Assembly (NCBI GenBank): GCA_041401985.1
Contig: JAWKTE010000028.1
Span: 1-32,977, forward strand
Length of the DNA stretch: 32,977 nucleotides
Source of the DNA: JACKHA01 sp041401985
Lineage (GTDB): Bacteria; Planctomycetota; Phycisphaerae; Phycisphaerales; UBA1924
Reading direction: 5' to 3'
Below are positions 13,686 to 20,730 of this stretch, one piece after another; position 1 is the stretch's first letter; every line of letters starts with the position of its first letter. The notes beneath the pieces are model-generated. The model saw only the letters and a program-made list of their open reading frames with translations, was not told the DNA's origin and did not search any database. Position numbers and translations under genes: made by a program.

Positions 13686-15439
13686 CCGGGCGTGCAGGCC
13701 GCCGCGGGTGCTTCGGCCGGGCGCTTCGCGGGGTCTCGCGGCAGCGCGATGCAGAACGACGCTCCCCGCCCGGGCTCGGACTCAACCCACGCCCGCCCGC
13801 CGTGGGCCTCGGCGATACGCCGCACGATGGTCAGCCCGATGCCCGTGCCCTCCGTGCCCGAACTGAGACGCTGGAAGAGTCCGAACACCTTCTCCCGATA
13901 CTGCTCCGGGATGCCCGGCCCGTTGTCGCGGACGAAAAGGACGACCTCCGATGACGTCGCCGAGCCGCCAATCTCGATCTTCGGGTCACCCTCGGCCGGC
14001 CGCCCGTATCGAAGCGCGTTGGCAAGAAGGTTCTGTATCGCCTGTCGGAGGCGGGCGACGTCGCACGTGATCGTGGGCATGTCCTCGTCGATGTGGATGC
14101 TCGCGCGGGCCTGCTCGATCTGCGCGGCCAGATCCGCCACGACAGTCCGCGCCACCGAGCCGGGATCGACCTCGACGAACTCACCGGTCACCCGCCCGAT
14201 CCGGCTGAGTTCCAGCAGATCGTCGACGTTCTCCCGCACGCGGACGATGGCCTCGTCGATCCGCTGCGCGAAGTCCTGCAGACGGTCGGTCCGGCCGGCC
14301 GCGAGGTCCCGCTGCATGAAGCCGGAGAAACCCTGGATGGTGATCAGCGGCGACTTGAGGTCGTGCGACGCGGTGTAGACGAACTGCTCCAACTCGGCGT
14401 TGACGCCGCGGAGTTTCTCCTCGGCGTGCTTGCGATCGGTGATGTCGGCGCGGATGGCCACGTACTGGGTGATCCGCCCATCGTGGTCCTTGAACGGGAC
14501 AATTGTCGTATCGACCCAGTAGAGCGTGCCGTCCTTGCTTCGGTTGCAGATCTCGCCGCGCCAGACCTGGCCCGCGGCGATGGTCCGCCACAGGTCGACG
14601 AAGAACTCCTTTGGGTGGGTGCCGGAGTTGATGATCCGGTGGGTCTGCCCGATCAGTTCCTCGCGGGTGTACCCCGAAATGGCCGAGAACCGGTCGTTGG
14701 CGTAGGTGATCACCCCGTTCGGGTCGGTAAACGCGACGATCGCGTGCTCATCGAGCGCGAACTTCTGGAGTTCGAGTTCCCGCTCCATCGCGATGCGCTC
14801 GCGGATCTCCGCCTCGAGCCGCTGGTTGACCTCACCCAGCGTGGGCCACTTGAGCGCCCTGGGCACGACCGGCACCAGCGCCGCCACCGTTGCGCACGAG
14901 ACGACCGCGGTCACGACCTTCCAGACACCCGCGAGTCGATAGACCGGCTCCCAGAAGATCACGGCCTCGAGCAGGTGCCCGATGCCGCACGAGGCGATGA
15001 ACGCCACAAACAGCCACGACACCAGCGGCAGCGGCGTCTTGCCCTTGATCACGAAGAAGCCGAGCACCACCGGGATCGCCATGTAGGCCGCCCAGATCGT
15101 CACATCGCTGGCGATGTGCATCCATCCGAGCGTCGCCGACCAGTCGCCGCAGTTCCACCGGGCCGGGAACCCGGTGGTGTCCAGAGCCCACGAAACCAGC
15201 GGGATGCCGCCGCGCCCGTCTCCGACGCCGACGGGCGCCGTGGCTGCCGCGACGCCCGGCGGGCACACGCCGTCCGGTCCGCAGAGTTCGGCGGGCGTGG
15301 AACTCGCAGGCGACGCCGCCGCAACCAGCGTCCCCGCGGCCAGCACGGCCAGCACGGCCAGCGCGACCAGCAGGGCGGCCACACCCCACGGAGCCCCGGC
15401 TCGGTGGTTCCGCCCCGGGATGTCGTGCGGGCGACGCAT
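13682..15439 (-). CDS. Ethylene-receptor-like PAS histidine kinase
   Basis: A 585-residue protein with a start at 15439 (MRRPHDIPG). An N-terminal hydrophobic helix (about 18-42) and a Cys-containing linker precede a three-helix membrane domain (about 108-192). This domain aligns with the ETR1 ethylene-binding domain: Asp112, Tyr119 and Ile122-Pro123 in helix I (SDVTIWAAYMAIP), Cys151 and His155 in helix II (SCGIGH). Spacing equals ETR1 D25/Y32/C65/H69. A PAS domain (about 220-345), HisKA with SHDLKSPL, and HATPase with N-box LLANALRYG, G1 DNGPGIPEQY and G2 GTGIGL complete an active-looking kinase. An Rcp-type regulator lies 119 nt upstream on the same strand. Copper and ethylene binding are inferred from conserved residues only; another small ligand is possible. 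Confidence 0.88.
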   Translation of the reverse strand: MRRPHDIPGRNHRAGAPWGVAALLVALAVLAVLAAGTLVAAASPASSTPAELCGPDGVCPPGVAAATAPVGVGDGRGGIPLVSWALDTTGFPARWNCGDWSATLGWMHIASDVTIWAAYMAIPVVLGFFVIKGKTPLPLVSWLFVAFIASCGIGHLLEAVIFWEPVYRLAGVWKVVTAVVSCATVAALVPVVPRALKWPTLGEVNQRLEAEIRERIAMERELELQKFALDEHAIVAFTDPNGVITYANDRFSAISGYTREELIGQTHRIINSGTHPKEFFVDLWRTIAAGQVWRGEICNRSKDGTLYWVDTTIVPFKDHDGRITQYVAIRADITDRKHAEEKLRGVNAELEQFVYTASHDLKSPLITIQGFSGFMQRDLAAGRTDRLQDFAQRIDEAIVRVRENVDDLLELSRIGRVTGEFVEVDPGSVARTVVADLAAQIEQARASIHIDEDMPTITCDVARLRQAIQNLLANALRYGRPAEGDPKIEIGGSATSSEVVLFVRDNGPGIPEQYREKVFGLFQRLSSGTEGTGIGLTIVRRIAEAHGGRAWVESEPGRGASFCIALPRDPAKRPAEAPAAACTPG

Positions 15440-15558
15440 CTGCTGATCAGCGAATGAGCGTCCGGGTCGATCGGCCGCTTCGGCGGCCCGATGGAACTTC
15501 CGTCCGATGTTCGTCGGGCGACGAACCCCGCCGGCTTGAGGCGCAGCGCACCCGTGTG

Positions 15559-16026
15559 CTACGTTCGCGCTCGCGCCGGCGGCTGGTTCCACACCGTCCA
15601 GTACAGGCCAAGGTCGCGGATCATCCGCTGGAACTGCGGAAAGTCGACCGGCTTGGCCAGGTAACTGTTGGCGTGCCTCGCGTACGCCTTGGCCCGGTCG
15701 ATCTCGTTCGACGAGGTGGTGAGCACGACAACAGGGATCGTGGCGAGGTGGTCGCGACCCTTGATCCACTCGAGCACCTCGTGCCCGTCGATCTTCGGCA
15801 GTTTGAGGTCGAGCAGGATCACGTCCGGGCGGCGCGCCTCGGAGAAACGCCCCTCCTGCTGCAGGTATTCGAGCGCCGCCTCGCCGTCCTGGACGTGGTC
15901 CAGCGTGTTGGCAACCTTGTTGTCCACCAGCGACAGGCGGATCAGTTCCGCGTGGGCCGCCTCGTCCTCGACAAGCAGGAAGTGCACGGGTTCTGGCGAC
16001 GACGCGGTTGGCAAGGCTGTGTCCAC
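15559..16026 (-). CDS. Rcp1-type single-domain response regulator
   Basis: A 155-residue solitary receiver. VEDE acidic pair, phosphoacceptor Asp73 (ILLDLKLPKIDG), Thr103-Thr104 (VLTTSSNEIDRAKAY) and Lys125 (LAKPVDF) are all present, so it should be phosphorylatable. The start is the GTG at 16024-16026, with GAGGGC about 8 nt upstream. It lies directly upstream of the ethylene-receptor-like kinase in the same orientation. Cyanobacterial Rcp1 regulators pair with membrane or phytochrome kinases in the same arrangement, so it is the likely phosphate acceptor. No output domain is present. Confidence 0.9.
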   Translation of the reverse strand: MDTALPTASSPEPVHFLLVEDEAAHAELIRLSLVDNKVANTLDHVQDGEAALEYLQQEGRFSEARRPDVILLDLKLPKIDGHEVLEWIKGRDHLATIPVVVLTTSSNEIDRAKAYARHANSYLAKPVDFPQFQRMIRDLGLYWTVWNQPPARART

Positions 16027-16141
16027 GGGGGTGCCCTCGGGCGGGCGAGCGTGCCCGCGCGCTCAGCATACCCGAGCGGGGCGCGGCCAGGGGAGCGCAA
16101 GGGCGCTCCAGCCGACACCGCCCCGGACGCTGCGCGCACGC

Positions 16142-16261
16142 AACTTGGGCGATCGCCGCCCGCCGTTTGCTCCGCGTTCGCACAGGGCGACCTCCATGCG
16201 CGCAATTAGGTGTGCGATCCACCCAAGTTTGTGCGAAGTTGCCGCTCTGGAGCGGGAACTT
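16142..16261. promoter_or_regulatory. Cluster of AAGTT/AACTT inverted repeats
   Basis: AACTTGGG (16142-16149) is inverse to CCCAAGTT (16222-16229). Next to it is a 26-bp near-perfect palindrome, AAGTTGCCGCTC (16236-16247) against GAGCGGGAACTT (16250-16261), 11 of 12 positions matching around a 2-nt centre. The centre is too short for an RNA loop, which favours a DNA operator for a dimeric regulator serving the divergent operons. Confidence 0.5.
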
Positions 16262-16273
16262 GAGGCACCGCCT

Positions 16274-16309
16274 CGGAATCCGGGCGGTTTTGCTGAACCG
16301 GGGATTCCG
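16274..16309. promoter_or_regulatory. Perfect 8-bp inverted repeat upstream of the receiver-kinase operon
   Basis: CGGAATCC (16274-16281) and GGATTCCG (16302-16309) are exact inverse copies separated by 20 nt, 76-111 nt upstream of the start at 16385. Either a spaced operator or a leader hairpin. Confidence 0.4.
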
Positions 16310-16384
16310 CGAGCCGATGCACTTGTCCGGTGGATACACGGAACCCGACGTGGGTCTCCTGGTCGCTCGGGAAGGAGCCCCTGC

Positions 16385-17980
16385 ATGCTCGCCGCCGAAA
16401 TGCCCACGGCCACCGACGCGCCGGTCACCGTGGTGATCGTCGATGACGACAGGTCCCACCTTGACCTCCTCGAGCGCATGCTCGAATCGGCCCTCGACGG
16501 CCCGACCCCGGTCGCCATCCGCCCGTACTGCACCGCCGAGGAGGCCATCGCCGACCTCCCACCCGACGGCTCGGTCGTGATCATCTGCGACTACCGCCTG
16601 GGCAGCGCGACGGGGCTCGACTGGCTACCGGACTTTGTCAAAGCCGACGTCGGCCCCGTCATCATCGCTTCCTCGACGGGCGACGAGACGATCGCCGCCG
16701 ACGCGTTCCGCCACGGCGCCGCGGACTACATCGCCAAGTCGCAGATCTTCGACGACCCGCCGTGCATCGCCCACAAGATCAGCGAGGCGCTCCGCCGCTT
16801 CCGCCTCGAGCACTCCAATCGCGATCTGGCCCGGCGTCTGAAAATCGCCAACCTCGAACTCAAGCGGAAGAACCAGTCGCTCGCGGAACTCACCGAGACC
16901 GCCCACCGATTCGTCGAGGACGTGGCCCACGAGTTCCGAACGCCGCTGACCGTGATCAAGGAGTTCGCGGCCATCGTCCGCGACGGGCTGGGCGGCCCGG
17001 TCACGGAGAAGCAGGCCGAGTTCCTCCAGTTCATCGCCGACGCAACCCGCGACATGTCGCACCTGGTCGACGACTTCCTGGACAGCGGCAAACTCCGCGC
17101 CCGGACCCTCCGGGTGGACCGGCGCGAGCACACGGTCCAAGAACTCGTGGGCGGGGTGCTCCCCATGCTGGAAGCCCGCGCCAAAGCGAAGCGGATCCGC
17201 ATCGAGCAGTCGATTCCCGCTGAACTCCCGCGCGTCTTTGCCGATGCCGAGAAGGTGGGCCGCACGCTGGTCAACCTGGTGGTCAACGCCGTGAAGTTCT
17301 CCCCCGCGGACAGCGTGGTCACGATCGACGCGGCAAGCCAGGGCGCCGCCGCGGTCCGGTTCAGCGTGATCGACCGCGGGCCGGGCATGCCGAAGGAGGA
17401 GGTCGACCGCCTCTTCCAGAGGTTCCGCCAGGGGGGCGAGGCCGGTCGCGTGAGCACCAAGGGCTTCGGACTGGGGCTGAACATCTCCCGGGAGCTCGTC
17501 GCGCTGAACCTGGGCGAGATCGGGGTCAGCAGCGAGCCCGGAAAGGGCAGCCGGTTCTCGTTTACGATGCCGACGAGCGATGCCGGCGCAATCGTGGACG
17601 CGTTCGTGGCCCGGGCCTCGGAGCGCTCGCCGAAGGGACGCCTCACCGCGCTGCGCCTGACGCCCGCTCCGGGCGACACACGTGAGGCCCTCGGCACGTT
17701 CCTCGCGTCCGCGACCCACGCGACCGACCTGCAGATGCCCGCGCCCGACGGGCGTTCGATCATCCTGCTGGGCGAGACCACCGAGCCCGACGCGTGGCGC
17801 GACCGCCTGCTCCGCATGGACGAGCAGCGCCGCAGCGATGAGCGTCTGGACCACCACGGCGCCCCGTCGATCGAGCACGCCGGCGCCTGGACGCCCAGGA
17901 GCGCACGAGAGGCCATCCGCGCCCTGACGGGCGCCACCAGGGAGGGAGACCATGCCAAAGTCAGTGCTCATCGTCGATGA
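16385..17980 (+). CDS. Receiver-histidine kinase (response regulator domain first)
   Basis: A 531-residue soluble protein. The N-terminal receiver (about 14-135) has acidic residues 20-22, a phosphoacceptor Asp69 (IICDYRLG) and Lys118 (YIAKS). A coiled coil follows, then HisKA with His182 (EDVAHEFRTPLTVI). HATPase has N-box LVNLVVNAVKFSP, G1 IDRGPGMPKEEV and G2 GFGLGLNIS. The last 130 residues are unlike known domains and include WRDRLLRMDEQRRSDERLD. No membrane helix is present, so the input must come through phosphorylation of its receiver or through the C-terminal part. The ATG follows GAAGGAG by 7 nt. Its end overlaps the next receiver gene by 29 nt, indicating tight translational coupling. 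It heads an operon with three solitary receivers. Confidence 0.9.
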   Translation: MLAAEMPTATDAPVTVVIVDDDRSHLDLLERMLESALDGPTPVAIRPYCTAEEAIADLPPDGSVVIICDYRLGSATGLDWLPDFVKADVGPVIIASSTGDETIAADAFRHGAADYIAKSQIFDDPPCIAHKISEALRRFRLEHSNRDLARRLKIANLELKRKNQSLAELTETAHRFVEDVAHEFRTPLTVIKEFAAIVRDGLGGPVTEKQAEFLQFIADATRDMSHLVDDFLDSGKLRARTLRVDRREHTVQELVGGVLPMLEARAKAKRIRIEQSIPAELPRVFADAEKVGRTLVNLVVNAVKFSPADSVVTIDAASQGAAAVRFSVIDRGPGMPKEEVDRLFQRFRQGGEAGRVSTKGFGLGLNISRELVALNLGEIGVSSEPGKGSRFSFTMPTSDAGAIVDAFVARASERSPKGRLTALRLTPAPGDTREALGTFLASATHATDLQMPAPDGRSIILLGETTEPDAWRDRLLRMDEQRRSDERLDHHGAPSIEHAGAWTPRSAREAIRALTGATREGDHAKVSAHRR

Positions 17981-18350
17981 CGAGCCTCGGATCACGATCG
18001 CGCTCATGACCCGCCTGCAGTCCGCCGGGTACACCGTCTACCACGCGATCAACGGGCTGGCGGGCGTCGAGGCCGCCGCCCTGCACCACCCGGACGCCAT
18101 CGTGATGGACATCCGGATGCCCGATATCGACGGGTTCGAGGCCTGCGAGCGCATCCGCCGCCTGCCTGGACTGACCGGCGTGCCCGTCGTTTTCCTGTCC
18201 GCCAACGTCCGCGACGAGGCCCGCGTCCGGGCCATCCGCGCCGGAGGCAGCGTGTTCCTGTCCAAGCCGTACGAGGCCGCGGACGTCCTCAAGACGATCG
18301 AGGACGCCATGGCCGAGGCCGAGCACATCGAGGAGGCGATCGATGCCTAG
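17952..18350 (+). CDS. Single-domain response regulator (receiver 1 of 3)
   Basis: A 132-residue receiver with VDDE acidic pair, phosphoacceptor Asp53 (IVMDIRMPDIDG), Ser in FLSANVRDEARV and Lys in FLSKPYEAADVL. The phosphorylation site is complete. A helical tail (DAMAEAEHIEEAIDA) follows. It overlaps the preceding kinase by 29 nt and the next receiver by 8 nt. The ribosome binding site is GGGAGGGAG. It is a likely direct phosphate acceptor of the receiver-kinase. No output domain is present. Confidence 0.93.
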   Translation: MPKSVLIVDDEPRITIALMTRLQSAGYTVYHAINGLAGVEAAALHHPDAIVMDIRMPDIDGFEACERIRRLPGLTGVPVVFLSANVRDEARVRAIRAGGSVFLSKPYEAADVLKTIEDAMAEAEHIEEAIDA

Positions 18351-18729
18351 CCGCACCCCCACGATCCTGATCATCGACAACGACGACGGCCTCGTGGCCG
18401 CGCTACGCGTCCGTCTGGAGAGCATGGGCTACCGCTGCCGGGGCGCGTCCACCGGCGCCCAGGGGATCGCCGCGTTCCTCGAGCACGACGTCGATCTGGT
18501 CATCTCGGACCTGAACATGCCGGGGGGCGACGGCGTCGGTCTGGCCCGCAACGTCCGGGCCAGGAGCGACGTGCCGATCATCATCATCACCGGGTTCCGC
18601 GACGAGTTCCGCCGAGAACTCCGCGCCATCCCGCGCGTCACCACGCTCCAGAAGCCATTCGCGTTCGAGGCCCTGCGCGATCTGGTCGAGGCCGAACTGC
18701 TGGTCTCGGGCCAGAGCCTGCCCGTCTAG
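18343..18729 (+). CDS. Single-domain response regulator (receiver 2 of 3)
   Basis: A 128-residue receiver. The first acidic motif reads IDNDD, the phosphoacceptor is Asp56 (VISDLNMPGGDG), Thr is in IIITGF and Lys in LQKPFAFEAL, so phosphorylation looks possible. It overlaps the previous receiver by 8 nt and differs enough from it to suggest separate specificity. Its Gly-Gly (MPGGDG) insertion at the active-site loop is less common. Confidence 0.92.
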   Translation: MPSRTPTILIIDNDDGLVAALRVRLESMGYRCRGASTGAQGIAAFLEHDVDLVISDLNMPGGDGVGLARNVRARSDVPIIIITGFRDEFRRELRAIPRVTTLQKPFAFEALRDLVEAELLVSGQSLPV

Positions 18730-18776
18730 GCCGCCGCCCGCGCCGACGCCCGCACACGCCACGGAGGAGCATCGCC

Positions 18777-19175
18777 ATGCAACGCCGCACCATCCTGATC
18801 GCCGACGACGACATCGGTCTGCTGGCCGCGATGAGCACGCGGTTCGAGAGCCTCGGCTTCGAGGTCATCACGACCCAGGACGCCTACCAGGCGCTGGATC
18901 GCGCCCGCAGGACCCACCCCGACGCGATGGTCCTGGACGTCCACATGCCCGCGGGCGAGGGATTCAGCGTGATGGAGCGCCTGGCCGCCATCCCCGAACT
19001 GGCCGGCACGCCCTGCATCATCATGACCGGCGACGACTCGCCCGAAGTCCGTCGCCACGCGGAGAGCGCCGAGGCGTTCGCCATGCTCTCCAAACCGTTC
19101 GAGATGGAGGAGTTGGTGCTCATCATCCAGGCCGCGGTCCGGCGCGTGCGTGCGTCGGCCGCTTCGGGCCGATAG
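18777..19175 (+). CDS. Single-domain response regulator (receiver 3 of 3)
   Basis: A 132-residue receiver with ADDD acidic residues, phosphoacceptor Asp54 (MVLDVHMPAGEG), Thr in IIMTGDD and Lys in LSKPFEMEEL. GGAGGAG lies upstream of the ATG, and the gap to the previous receiver is 47 nt. It closes the plus-strand operon and is convergent with the subtilisin gene, 58 nt away. Three successive receivers after one kinase suggest branched phosphate flow, like that of multi-output sporulation or chemotaxis circuits. Confidence 0.92.
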   Translation: MQRRTILIADDDIGLLAAMSTRFESLGFEVITTQDAYQALDRARRTHPDAMVLDVHMPAGEGFSVMERLAAIPELAGTPCIIMTGDDSPEVRRHAESAEAFAMLSKPFEMEELVLIIQAAVRRVRASAASGR

Positions 19176-19233
19176 CACGCCCGCGCCGATCCAGCGCGCG
19201 ATCGGATGGCCTTGCTCACGACCGCCCCCGGCG

Positions 19234-20730
19234 TCACGCCGGTCCGCAGCCCCGGTCGTAGATGAAGAGGTAGTAGAAGAAGTCGTCGTTGTTGAGGATG
19301 CCGTCGGGCTCCCCGAACGCGTCCGCGCCGCGGAGCGCGCTGCCGGTGAGGTCGGCCTGGAGCGAGCCGGCGGCGAACAGGTTCAGGTAGTAGAAGAAGT
19401 CGTCGGAGTTCAGGGCGCCGTTGGGCACGCCGTAACCCGGCTGGCCCGCGATGGCGCCCGTTGTCAGATCGGCGGGGCACGGCGGGATCAGGGCGAGCGC
19501 GGCCTGGAGGTCGAGCCGCCCGCGCCCGATCAGCCCCGACAGCCCCGGATTCTGCGCGTTGATGTTCCGCGCCGAACCCTCGAGGATGTCCTGCATGTCG
19601 CGCTGCTGGACGTACGGCGCGCCCGATCGGATCACCGCCGCCGCCCCGGAGACAACCGCGGCCGAGCAACTGGTCCCCTCGCCGCGTGCGAACAGCCCGC
19701 CCGGGAACGTGCTGACCACCAGGTCGCCCGGAGCCGAGAGCAGGGCGTGCTCGCCGTAGTTGCTGTACGAGGCCTTGTGGTCCGACGCGTCCGTGGCGAC
19801 CACGGAGATCGTGTCGTTCTCGCCAGCCGGATACAGGATCAGGTTCTCGCCGTCGTTGCCGACGGAGGCCACGATGATCGCCCCCCAGTACCGCGCGTCG
19901 CTCACGGCGTCGTCCAGCAGTTCGAGTTCCTGCGTCGAGCCGAGGCTGAGGTTGATCACATCAACATCGAGTTCCAGCGCGTAGTAGATCGCCTCCGCGA
20001 TGCGGAACGACGTGCCCCGCCCGTCGGAGTCCAGGGCCTTGAGCGGCACGATCTGGGCATCAGGCGCGACCAGGTGGATCAGCCCGGCCATGAACGTGCC
20101 GTGCCCCACCATCTCGTCGGCGGTCCCGTTGCCGTCGTTGTCGATCCCGTCGCCCTCGTCCATCACGTTGGTGTTGCGGTCGACGAAGTTGTAGCCGCCG
20201 GGCGCGATGGCCCCGGCCAGCATCGGGTGCGTGATGTCGACGCCCGTGTCGATGACCGCGACCCGCACGCCGGCGCCGGTGCCGAAACCCGTCGTCTGCG
20301 GCTGGTTGATCAGCGGCAGCACGTACTGGCCCTGGTACTCGCCGACCGTCGACCCGAGGAAGAACGACTGCGTCCCGGGGCGGACGTCGTCGTCGATGTT
20401 CCAGTTCAGTTCCGCCTTCTCCACCAGCACGCCCTGCGGATCGAACAGCAGCATCTGCTCGAGCTGGGCCGGCGTGAGGGGTTGGGGGAACTCGACAAAG
20501 TAGTCGGTCTTGAAGTTGGTCGTGATCTGCCCGAGCAGCGTCGTCGAGTACCGCTGGTTGAACTGCTGGATCGTCACGCCGGGGAGCAGGCGGACGACCG
20601 CCTCGTCCGGGATCGGCTCGTCCGGGGGCTCCGCCAGAGCCGCCCCGCCCCAGAGCAGGCCGGCGGCGATCGCTAGCCGCGCCGCGAGCGCGGCCCTCGT
20701 TGCCGGCGTGTTGTTGATGTAGGTGTTCAT
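19234..20730 (-). CDS. Secreted subtilisin-family (S8) protease with GC-type dockerin
   Basis: A 498-residue protein. The signal peptide (about 1-33) ends AALA-EPP. A propeptide-like region (about 40-120; VVRLLPGVTIQQFNQRYS) precedes the S8 domain, with Asp161 (VIDTGVDITHP), His210 (GHGTFMAG), oxyanion Asn292 (VASVGNDGEN) and Ser354 (GTSCSAAVVSG) all in place. An acidic DGIDNDGNG insert just before the His strand is likely a calcium site. Two dockerin-like half-modules (about 419-495, DFFYYL) end the protein; its tail is CGPA, not the bare GC of the other copies. The ATG overlaps the CHAT stop codon as ATGA, so the protease is translationally coupled to the upstream CHAT gene. It is probably exported and anchored, while CHAT remains in the cell. 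Confidence 0.94.
   Translation of the reverse strand: MNTYINNTPATRAALAARLAIAAGLLWGGAALAEPPDEPIPDEAVVRLLPGVTIQQFNQRYSTTLLGQITTNFKTDYFVEFPQPLTPAQLEQMLLFDPQGVLVEKAELNWNIDDDVRPGTQSFFLGSTVGEYQGQYVLPLINQPQTTGFGTGAGVRVAVIDTGVDITHPMLAGAIAPGGYNFVDRNTNVMDEGDGIDNDGNGTADEMVGHGTFMAGLIHLVAPDAQIVPLKALDSDGRGTSFRIAEAIYYALELDVDVINLSLGSTQELELLDDAVSDARYWGAIIVASVGNDGENLILYPAGENDTISVVATDASDHKASYSNYGEHALLSAPGDLVVSTFPGGLFARGEGTSCSAAVVSGAAAVIRSGAPYVQQRDMQDILEGSARNINAQNPGLSGLIGRGRLDLQAALALIPPCPADLTTGAIAGQPGYGVPNGALNSDDFFYYLNLFAAGSLQADLTGSALRGADAFGEPDGILNNDDFFYYLFIYDRGCGPA

Larger units (their letters stand above)
16027..16384. other. Divergent intergenic region between two signalling operons
   Basis: A gene-free stretch of 358 bases between the minus-strand Rcp/ethylene-receptor-like operon and the plus-strand receiver-kinase operon. 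It holds several inverted repeats (16142-16261 and 16274-16309, annotated separately) and the ribosome binding site GAAGGAG at 16371-16377. Its base composition is slightly less GC-rich than the flanking genes around 16200-16240. Confidence 0.6.
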
